Origin: CAVQGF01 sp045807945
GTDB taxonomy: Bacteria; Acidobacteriota; Terriglobia; Terriglobales; Acidobacteriaceae
Assembly: GCA_045807945.1 (NCBI GenBank)
Contig: JBJMGI010000086.1
Span: forward strand, 10,654-74,653
DNA length: 64,000 bases
Direction: 5' to 3'
Part shown: piece after piece, positions 57,877 to 64,000 of the stretch
Numbering within the stretch: position 1 is the stretch's first letter
Layout of the letters: each line of letters opens with the position of its first letter
Position numbers and translations under genes: made by a program
Notes under the pieces: generated by a model
What the model was told of the DNA's origin: nothing
Database searches by the model: none
The model's input: only the letters and a program-made list of their open reading frames with translations

Positions 57877-59601
57877 ATGGCTTTACTGCAGCCCAAACTT
57901 AACCTCCGCGTCTCGCAAAGACAGATCCTCACTCCGGGTCTGGTGCAGATGGTCAGCGTCCTCGCGCTCAACAAACTTGAGCTCAAGGACATGATCACCG
58001 CCGAGATGGTGGAGAACCCTGTGCTCGAAGAGCTCGAGTCCTCCATTCCTCTGCTCGATGACATCGCGCGCAAGGAAGAAGAGCGCGAGCGCACCGCTGT
58101 GACCGCCGAGGCGCCCGCTGTCGAATCCGCTCCCGAAGCGGAAGGCGGCGATTCCTTCGACCAGATCGATATGGACAGCTTCTTCCAGGAATACCTGGAT
58201 CCCGGTTATCGCAGCCGCCAAGAGTGGGAGTCCATCGAGAAGCCTTCGTTTGAAAATTTTCTCTCACGTCCTTCCACATTGACCGATCACCTCACCTGGC
58301 AGCTTCACGCGATGCATTTGCGCCCCGCTGTTGCGGAAGCCGGCGAAGTCATCATCGGCAATCTTGAGGAAGACGGTTACTTGACTGCCAGCGACGACGA
58401 GCTGCTCGGCATCGCGCCGCCCAAGCCGATTGAAGTAAAGGAAGAAGTTGCACCGGCTCCTGAACCTGAGCTTGCGGAGCTTTCCGAATTCGACGCAGCT
58501 GAATCAGAAGACTCAGCTGTTCTGGCAGAACCGGTTGCTGCACCAGCAGCGCCGGTGACAGCGGACGAAAAGCCTTTCATCGTAGAAAGCAGCAACAACG
58601 GGAACCGCCCCGGCACGCTGCATTTTGCCCCTCCGAGCTTCAATCGCGAAGACCTCCACGAGGCACTGGAGCTGGTGCGCAGCTTTGATCCGGTTGGCTG
58701 CGCCTCGCGCGACCTCCGCGAGTGTTTGCTTGCGCAGCTCAAATATCACCAGCAGCTCGAGATGGAGAAGAACGGGGAAGAAGGCGAACTGTTCCCGCTT
58801 CTAAAAGATTGCATTGCGATCATCGGCGATCACCTGAAGCCGCTGCAAAACAAGCTGTACAAAGAGATTGCCCGTGCCATCGATCGTCCGCTCGAAGCCG
58901 TGATGGCCGCCACCGAATACATCAAGACGCTCGACCCTAAGCCCGGACTTCGCTACAACATTCCAGAAACGCGTCTGATAGAGCCCGACGTCGCTTTCGT
59001 AAAAGACGGCGACCAGTACCTCGTTTTGATGAACGACGAAGACCTGCCACAGCTTCGCCTGAATTCCTCTTACAAGCGACTGCTGCACCGCGACGCCGCC
59101 GAAAAAGACGTGCGCAACTACGTCAAGGAACGTTACAAGTCCGCAATTCAGCTGATCAAGAATATCGAGCAGCGCAAGCAGACCATTTTGAAAGTCTGTC
59201 AGGTCATCATTTCGCGGCAGCGCGAATTTCTCGATCACGGAATCGACCAGCTCAAGCCCATGATGATCAAGGAAGTCGCCGAAGAGATCGGCGTGCATCC
59301 GTCCACCGTGAGCCGCGCCGTTGCCAATAAATATGCGCACACTGCGCAGGGCGTCTTCGAACTGCGTTACTTCTTCAGCGAGAGCGTCAACGGTCCCGAA
59401 GGCGGCGGCACGTCGTTACTCATCCTGAAACGGCGCGTCAAGAAGTTGATCGAAGAAGAAGATTCATCAAGACCGCTGACAGACGAGCAGATTACGCGTA
59501 TATTGCAGTCCCAAGGAATACAGGTTACGCGCCGGACAGTGGCAAAGTACCGGGAAGATATGAAGATTCCCAGTACGCATCAACGTCGCGTCAAGAAGTA
59601 A
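57877..59601 (+). CDS. rpoN: RNA polymerase sigma-54 factor RpoN
   Basis: The 574-residue product has the activator-interacting region I ('LLQPKLNLRVSQRQILTPGL', 'LKDMITAEMVENPVLEE'), the core-binding region, and the -12/-24 binding part with helix-turn-helix 'IGVHPSTVSRAVANKY' near residue 475 and RpoN box 'TRRTVAKYRE' near 550. An acidic Ala/Glu/Pro-rich insert of about 60 residues (near 188-245) lengthens it beyond the usual 480. It needs enhancer-binding ATPases, none of which is in this window. A candidate target promoter is at 22439. Confidence 0.97.
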   Translation: MALLQPKLNLRVSQRQILTPGLVQMVSVLALNKLELKDMITAEMVENPVLEELESSIPLLDDIARKEEERERTAVTAEAPAVESAPEAEGGDSFDQIDMDSFFQEYLDPGYRSRQEWESIEKPSFENFLSRPSTLTDHLTWQLHAMHLRPAVAEAGEVIIGNLEEDGYLTASDDELLGIAPPKPIEVKEEVAPAPEPELAELSEFDAAESEDSAVLAEPVAAPAAPVTADEKPFIVESSNNGNRPGTLHFAPPSFNREDLHEALELVRSFDPVGCASRDLRECLLAQLKYHQQLEMEKNGEEGELFPLLKDCIAIIGDHLKPLQNKLYKEIARAIDRPLEAVMAATEYIKTLDPKPGLRYNIPETRLIEPDVAFVKDGDQYLVLMNDEDLPQLRLNSSYKRLLHRDAAEKDVRNYVKERYKSAIQLIKNIEQRKQTILKVCQVIISRQREFLDHGIDQLKPMMIKEVAEEIGVHPSTVSRAVANKYAHTAQGVFELRYFFSESVNGPEGGGTSLLILKRRVKKLIEEEDSSRPLTDEQITRILQSQGIQVTRRTVAKYREDMKIPSTHQRRVKK

Positions 59602-59620
59602 TTTCGTTTGGGAGTTTCAT

Positions 59621-60061
59621 TTGCGAACTTTGGCCATCGCACTCCTGCTTTGTATTCCTTCGGTAGCTCAAGAACCCACTCCTGCCCCTGCTCCCCAACC
59701 CGAGCACAAAAAATTCGAGTGGCCCAAGCCCAAAAAAACCAAAGTCATCCCGCACAGCGCATCGCCAGATGAGTTGCGCTCCACCATGATGATGATGGTC
59801 CGCGGACTCGGTGTCCGTTGCATCACCTGCCACGTCGGCAAAGAGCCGGACGATCTCACCACCTTCGATTTCCAATCCGATGCGAAACCTAACAAGCTGA
59901 ACGCGCGTCTCATGCTGAAGATGCAGAACGACATCAACCAGAAGACGCTGCCCAAGCTTCACCCCGATCCGCCCGATACTGAAAAACCCCAGGTCACATG
60001 TTTCACGTGTCATCAAAAGCAATTGAAACCACCGGCGCCGCCCCCGCCGCCGGCACATTGA
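59621..60061 (+). CDS. Exported dihaem c-type cytochrome (reaction-centre cytochrome C-like)
   Basis: The 146-residue product has a signal peptide (to about residue 16), a Pro/Lys linker and two haem-binding motifs, CITCH (near 66) and CFTCH (near 127). 'MMMMVRGLGVRCITCHVG' with the methionine cluster before the first haem and the small size match the one-domain relatives of the photosynthetic reaction-centre cytochrome subunit that are common in Acidobacteria. It would transfer electrons in the periplasm. TTG start with GGGAG 6 nt upstream; it sits between rpoN and hpf. Confidence 0.87.
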   Translation: MRTLAIALLLCIPSVAQEPTPAPAPQPEHKKFEWPKPKKTKVIPHSASPDELRSTMMMMVRGLGVRCITCHVGKEPDDLTTFDFQSDAKPNKLNARLMLKMQNDINQKTLPKLHPDPPDTEKPQVTCFTCHQKQLKPPAPPPPPAH

Positions 60062-60153
60062 GGAGAGCACCAAAGGCTAAGGAGGTACGAGGACAAGCAC
60101 CACTGTTCCCCAACTGTTCTGCATTAACCAGAAAGTGTAGTAGGGAGGAAAGA

Positions 60154-60753
60154 ATGAACGTTGAGTACACTGGACGGCAGTTTGTCATCACTCCCGCAGT
60201 CCGCAAGCAGGTCGAGTCCGGCCTGACCAAACTCACCAAAGTCCTCGGCAGCAATTTCGAGACTCACGTCGTGCTCATCGCGGAAAAGCGCCTGCACAAA
60301 GCCGAGATCACCGTGCACGTGCGTGAGAATCCCATTGTCGGCGTGGCAGAAGCCGTCGACATGACCTCCGCCATCGGCGAGGCGCTCGAACACATCGATC
60401 GCCAGGCGCTCAAATACAAATCCCGCTGGAAGACCAAGCGTCGCCAGGCCGCGAAGAAAAAGTCCGTCGCCGCAGACGCGCAGGTCGAGCGCGTGCAGAT
60501 GGCTGTCGGAGCGAGCGCTACCGCCGCGGTCCCAGTCGTTGTGCACGGCTTTCCCAATGCCGTTCGCATGGCCGAAGCGCACGTCGTTCACAGTGACGAG
60601 TCCGTGGCACTTAAGCCGATGACGCTGGAAGAAGCGATCAAGGAATGCGAGTTCCGCGACCGCGACGTCTTCGTCTTCCGCGATCCCGAGGGCCGCGTGA
60701 AAGTGCTGCACCGCACCAAGAACGGCAAGCTCGAGTTGATTGAAGCCCCATAG
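60154..60753 (+). CDS. hpf: Ribosome hibernation promoting factor, long form
   Basis: The 199-residue product has the N-terminal HPF/YfiA domain ('MNVEYTGRQFVITPAVRKQV', 'FETHVVLIAEKRLHKAEITVHV', in part; 'AVDMTSAIGEALEHIDRQALKYK' in part), a variable linker, and the C-terminal dimerisation domain of long HPFs ('KPMTLEEAIKECEFRDRDVF', 'FRDPEGRVKVLHRTKNGKLELIE' in part). Long HPF pairs 70S ribosomes into 100S dimers during starvation. GGAGG lies 5 nt before ATG 60154. Its place after rpoN is conserved in many bacteria. Confidence 0.95.
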   Translation: MNVEYTGRQFVITPAVRKQVESGLTKLTKVLGSNFETHVVLIAEKRLHKAEITVHVRENPIVGVAEAVDMTSAIGEALEHIDRQALKYKSRWKTKRRQAAKKKSVAADAQVERVQMAVGASATAAVPVVVHGFPNAVRMAEAHVVHSDESVALKPMTLEEAIKECEFRDRDVFVFRDPEGRVKVLHRTKNGKLELIEAP

Positions 60754-60863
60754 CGTGGGTACGAATTGAATCTGCATTGGGCACGATGTTCGCACCCCGT
60801 CTTTGTGCGTACTTCGTGCCCTTTGTGTTGCGCTTTTGTTCTTGATTCGCCGCTGATTGACCT

Positions 60864-60869
60864 TACAAT
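60864..60869 (+). promoter_or_regulatory. TACAATC -10 box of the ankyrin gene
   Basis: TACAATC lies 12 nt before ATG 60882; no ribosome binding site is present between. Confidence 0.5.
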
Positions 60870-60881
60870 CGCGATATCCTG

Positions 60882-62069
60882 ATGACTTTCCGCCGGATCG
60901 CCGCCTCGGCCCTCCTTTTTGTTGCCGCGCTCCCGCTGTTTGCTTCGACAAAGAAGATCGTTCACAAGCCTGCGCCGTCCGCAGATCCCGTCTGCGACGT
61001 CATCCCTCTTCCTGCTTTCTCTGTCCAGAAACCTCCGCTCTCCGCACCAAAACAGCAGCAACTCGATGACGCGCTCCTCGACGCCACCGAAGACAAGAAA
61101 CTTGAGATCGTTAAGAAATTGCTCGCCCAAGGCGCCGACCCCAATGCGCGCGATGAGCACTGCGTTACGCCGCTGATGATTTCGGCGGAATATTTCGATG
61201 TAGCCATCGCCGAATCGCTTATTGCATCCGGTGCGGACGTGAACGCTCATGACATGGTCGGCTGGACCGCGCTCCTCACTGCTGCTGACGCCGGCAACAT
61301 GCCTGTCTTCAATCTGCTGCTCGCGCACAAGGCTGAGGTCAATCAAGCCGATAACGACCGCTGGACGCCGCTCGTCGCCGCCGTCCTCGGCAGCCGCCTG
61401 GATGCGGTAGAGTCGCTGCTCGCCGCAGGTGCGAAGATACGCATTCAAGACAAGAACGGCACCACGCCTTTAATGTTCGCCGCCGCCGAAGGGGACGTTC
61501 GCGTCCTCGACGCGCTGATTCGCGGACTCAGCGCCGAAGCAAAGGGGTCCGACAAGCCGTTGAACCAGGCACTCGACGAGACCGACTACTACGGTTGGAC
61601 GGCTCTTCACCACGCTGCCAATCAAAAGCGCGCCGATTGCGTGCTTGCACTGCTGCATGCCGGAGCTACTAAAGATCTCCGCAACAAGATCGGCTGGGTG
61701 CCGCTCATGCTCGCCGCCGAGCGCGGAGACGCGCTTAGCACTATGGCGTTCCTCTCCAATGGGACAGACGCGAATGCGAAAACCCCCAATGGAACCACGT
61801 CGCTCATGCTGGCGGCTGCGAGCGGAGACGTTTCCACGGTTCAGGCGCTGCTAGCCGCCACGGCCAGCATCAACGACCAGCGCGATGACGGCCGCACCGC
61901 TCTCTTTGCCGCCGCCGAGCATGGCTCGGTGGACATCATCAAGTTGCTCATCGTGAACGGCGCCGACGTTGACCTCAAAGATTCCCGCAGCGAGACCGCT
62001 CTCGCCAGCGCCGCCCGTCGGCAGACACCCGAACTCATCTCCGCCATGCGTGATGCCGGGGCGAAGTAG
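60882..62069 (+). CDS. Exported ankyrin-repeat protein
   Basis: The 395-residue product has a signal peptide ('RIAASALLFVAALPLFA') and about nine ankyrin repeats from residue 65 to the end, e.g. 'LLAQGADPNARDEHCVTPLM', 'LIASGADVNAHDMVGWTALL', 'LLAAGAKIRIQDKNGTTPLM', 'LIVNGADVDLKDSRSETALA'. It is probably a periplasmic protein-binding scaffold. It interrupts the usual hpf-rapZ neighbourhood, where ptsN or hprK is often found. Confidence 0.92.
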   Translation: MTFRRIAASALLFVAALPLFASTKKIVHKPAPSADPVCDVIPLPAFSVQKPPLSAPKQQQLDDALLDATEDKKLEIVKKLLAQGADPNARDEHCVTPLMISAEYFDVAIAESLIASGADVNAHDMVGWTALLTAADAGNMPVFNLLLAHKAEVNQADNDRWTPLVAAVLGSRLDAVESLLAAGAKIRIQDKNGTTPLMFAAAEGDVRVLDALIRGLSAEAKGSDKPLNQALDETDYYGWTALHHAANQKRADCVLALLHAGATKDLRNKIGWVPLMLAAERGDALSTMAFLSNGTDANAKTPNGTTSLMLAAASGDVSTVQALLAATASINDQRDDGRTALFAAAEHGSVDIIKLLIVNGADVDLKDSRSETALASAARRQTPELISAMRDAGAK

Positions 62070-62100
62070 CCTGCCCGCGAAGTGTTAACATCGTCACCGA

Positions 62101-63012
62101 ATGCCTGCGAAAACCAAGCGTAAAACCCGCCGCCGCGAAGCCGCCGCGCCCCGCGATTCGCGCAAGGAGCTGGTCGTGATCACCGGGATGAGCGGCTCGG
62201 GTAAGGCAAGCGTCCTCAAAGCCTTCGAGGACATGGGCTACTACAGCGTAGACAACATGCCCATCGATCTCGTGCCTCGCTTTGTGGAGCTGACCCTGCA
62301 TTCCTCTGAGATCGAACGCACGGCACTGGTCGTAGACATTCGCGAAGGCCACGGCCTCGAGCGTCTGCCGAAGATCCTCGACGAAGTCCGCAGCAAGCTG
62401 AAAGTCCGCATCATTTTTCTTGAAACATCAGACGAAGCTCTCGTTCGCCGCTTCAGCGAGACCCGCCGCCCTCATCCGCTCGGCACCAAGCACAGGGTGA
62501 AGGCCGCCATCCAGCTCGAGCGCAAGATTCTCGCCCCCATCCGCGCCAAGGCAGACATCGTGGTAGACACCTCCAAGTTCACGGTGCACGAGCTGCGTGC
62601 GCATATCATCGAGCGGTTTCAGGCGACCAGTCCGGCCAAGAATATCTTCATCTCCGCCGTGAGCTTCGGATATCGCGAGGGCGTTCCCGATGATGCCGAC
62701 CTCGTCTTCGACGTTCGCTTTCTACCGAATCCGCACTTTATTCCCGATCTACGTCCTTTCACCGGCACGCACCCCAAGATTGCAAAATACGTGATGTCGT
62801 TCCCGCAGACGCGCGAATTCATCAAGCGTATCGCCGATCTGCTTGTTTATTTGCTGCCGCACTACATTCGCGAAGGGAAGAGCTACCTGACGGTCGCATT
62901 CGGCTGCACCGGAGGCCAACATCGCTCCGTCCTGATCGCTGAGGAGATGAAGAAGGCCCTTGCCCAGGCCGGCTATCAGGTCAAAGTGCAGCACCGCGAC
63001 GCAAAGCCGTAG
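62101..63012 (+). CDS. rapZ: RNase adapter RapZ (YvcJ family)
   Basis: The 303-residue product has a basic N-terminal tail (KTKRKTRRREAA), the P-loop 'VVITGMSGSGKASVLKAFED' near residue 27, 'GYYSVDNMPIDLVPRF' near 48, 'FLETSDEALVRRFSETRRPHPL' near 108 and the C-terminal UDP-GlcNAc-sensing part 'SYLTVAFGCTGGQHRSV' near 265. RapZ senses amino-sugar precursors and controls GlmS or other processes; in non-enteric bacteria the target is unclear. Alanine replaces the usual Ser/Thr in GKS/T at the first position. Confidence 0.95.
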   Translation: MPAKTKRKTRRREAAAPRDSRKELVVITGMSGSGKASVLKAFEDMGYYSVDNMPIDLVPRFVELTLHSSEIERTALVVDIREGHGLERLPKILDEVRSKLKVRIIFLETSDEALVRRFSETRRPHPLGTKHRVKAAIQLERKILAPIRAKADIVVDTSKFTVHELRAHIIERFQATSPAKNIFISAVSFGYREGVPDDADLVFDVRFLPNPHFIPDLRPFTGTHPKIAKYVMSFPQTREFIKRIADLLVYLLPHYIREGKSYLTVAFGCTGGQHRSVLIAEEMKKALAQAGYQVKVQHRDAKP

Positions 63013-63019
63013 CACGCAA

Positions 63020-63025
63020 TAGAAT
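63020..63025 (+). promoter_or_regulatory. TAGAAT -10 box of the MsbA-like gene
   Basis: TAGAAT ends 6 nt before the TTG start at 63032, another leaderless arrangement. Confidence 0.45.
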
Positions 63026-63031
63026 AGACAC

Positions 63032-64000
63032 TTGCAATCCGCTCCCTCCCATTCCGTCTCCGGCGTGCAGCCACCTCGCCCCGCCGAAATGACCCGCCTT
63101 TTTGATTTCGTAAAGCCCTATACCTTGCGACTCGTCGTCGGCGTGATGTGCATGGCAGTAGTCGGATTGCTCGAAGGCTTTCGCATACTGCTAGTCGGCC
63201 CCATCCTGGACCGCGTGTTGAACCCCGCTGGTCACGGACTCTCTGGGACGGTATATGCGCCCAACGCCAACAATCCGCACGACATTCCGCTATTTCAGTT
63301 TCCTTGGTCGAATCACACCTTTCACCTGAACGCACTTGTACCGCACCAGCTCACCAATCCCTGGACGATGGTCGCCTTCGCCATGGTCGCGGCCACAACC
63401 ATCAAGGGAATTTTCGACTACGCCGGAACTTATCTGGTGAACTTTGTCGGCTTCCGTATGGTCACCGACATTCGCGACACCCTCTACCGCTCCGTCGTCC
63501 GCCGCTCGGTCAGCTTCTTCGGACGCCACACCACCGGCACGTTGATCTCGACGCTGGTGAACGATGTCGAAAAGGTGCAGGTTGCGATGTCCGCCGTGCT
63601 AGCCGACATCATGCAGCAGCTCTTCATCCTGCTCGCGACAATGTTCGTGGTCGTGGCCCTCGGCGGAAAGCTCGCATGGGTGCTTTTAGGCTTCGTGCCC
63701 TTCGTGATTTTTTCTTCTTTCCGGATCGGCAAACGGGTTCGCAAGACGACGCGCACCGGGCAAGACAAGCTCGCCGACATCAGCAACATCCTCCAGGAAA
63801 CCATTACCGGCAACCGGATCGTGAAGGCCTTCGGCATGGAAGGTTGGGAGACCACCCGTTTTGGCCGCGCCGGCGAGCGGCTCTTCGGCGCGAACATGCG
63901 CTCCGTCGTGGCGATTGCTCTAACCTCGCCCATCATGGAAGAGATCGCCGCGATTGCTTTCGCTCTTCTTCTTCTCTGGGGGCGCGACCTCATCAGCCAA
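63032..64000 (+). CDS. MsbA-like ABC transporter, N-terminal part only
   Basis: The open frame from TTG 63032 runs to the window edge, giving 323 residues of a type IV exporter membrane domain: 'LFDFVKPYTLRLVVGVMCM', a periplasmic insert, 'FCYAGTYLVNFVGFRMVTDI'-like text near 130, 'RDTLYRSVVRRSVSFFGRH' (coupling-helix region), 'GTLISTLVNDVEKVQ', and 'SNILQETITGNRIVKAFGME' near 265. The nucleotide-binding domain lies outside. Its position after the Lpt genes fits lipid A or phospholipid flipping, but drug-type exporters cannot be excluded. Confidence 0.88.
   Translation, partial: MQSAPSHSVSGVQPPRPAEMTRLFDFVKPYTLRLVVGVMCMAVVGLLEGFRILLVGPILDRVLNPAGHGLSGTVYAPNANNPHDIPLFQFPWSNHTFHLNALVPHQLTNPWTMVAFAMVAATTIKGIFDYAGTYLVNFVGFRMVTDIRDTLYRSVVRRSVSFFGRHTTGTLISTLVNDVEKVQVAMSAVLADIMQQLFILLATMFVVVALGGKLAWVLLGFVPFVIFSSFRIGKRVRKTTRTGQDKLADISNILQETITGNRIVKAFGMEGWETTRFGRAGERLFGANMRSVVAIALTSPIMEEIAAIAFALLLLWGRDLISQ

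Noticed and set aside
60588..61448. 286-codon minus-strand frame over hpf end and ankyrin start
   Set aside because: Complement of ankyrin repeats; no independent evidence.
1..64000. Prophage, defence island or transposon
   Set aside because: No integrase, transposase, restriction, toxin-antitoxin or phage structural gene is recognisable on either strand.

Overview
The window is a 64 kb chromosomal segment of about 58% GC from a Gram-negative bacterium, most likely an acidobacterium of the Terriglobia (Acidobacteriia) type. The signs are an outer-membrane and LPS-export gene set (LptC/LptA fusion, LptB, Kdo hydroxylase), a DUF507 pair, DUF3106, a photosynthetic-reaction-centre-type dihaem cytochrome, serine/threonine kinase fused to a sulfatase-modifying-factor domain, and many single-domain receivers. 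The species call is inference. I see no phage, insertion sequence, CRISPR array or rRNA. There are two tRNAs, Leu(CAG) and Val(CAC).

Layout. 1-9.7 kb: cell-surface beta-propeller, outer-membrane barrel, MFS transporter, queG, secreted LolA-like protein, small membrane protein, O-methyltransferase coupled to a nickel/cobalt-type permease, pgi. 9.7-16.2 kb: tRNA-Leu, GH71/GH99-like secreted glycosidase, a free-standing histidine-phosphoacceptor domain, DehI-like dehalogenase, recJ, DinB, cold-shock protein. 16.5-26.1 kb: YihY membrane protein, two tandem GT39-type glycosyltransferases downstream of an S9 peptidase, a secreted phosphoesterase behind a near-consensus sigma-54 promoter, a zinc-ribbon/Sel1 protein and two DUF507 genes. 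26.2-31.6 kb: an operon of TPR metallopeptidase-like protein, Kdo hydroxylase and 2Fe-2S ferredoxin, then a SpoIIE/HAMP phosphatase.

31.6-40.4 kb is the outstanding region: a compact, same-strand gas vesicle cluster in the order arsA-like tandem ATPase, gvpF/L, gvpS/M, gvpF/L, gvpK, gvpJ, gvpA, histidine kinase, receiver, gvpF, gvpG, mostly with overlapping or abutting reading frames. It has no gvpN, gvpO or gvpC. Instead it carries a Get3-like double ATPase at the head and a cysteine-rich sensor kinase plus an output-less receiver in the middle. The inferred model is a buoyancy organelle whose very hydrophobic shell protein is handled by an ArsA/Get3-type chaperone and controlled by a redox or oxygen sensor.

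40.5-54.8 kb: thioredoxin reductase, kinase/FGE fusion, a run of receivers including a degenerate one, proline dehydrogenase and NDH-2, an ECF sigma/anti-sigma/DUF3106 operon, a MEDS-PAS sensor without output domain, and an RGG-rich disordered protein fused to a receiver-like domain. 54.9-64 kb: lptCA-lptB-rpoN-cytochrome c-hpf-ankyrin-rapZ-msbA-like, an envelope biogenesis and sigma-54 locus.

A window-wide signal is a TACAATC-type box 6-12 nt before many start codons that lack a Shine-Dalgarno sequence, which suggests widespread leaderless transcription.
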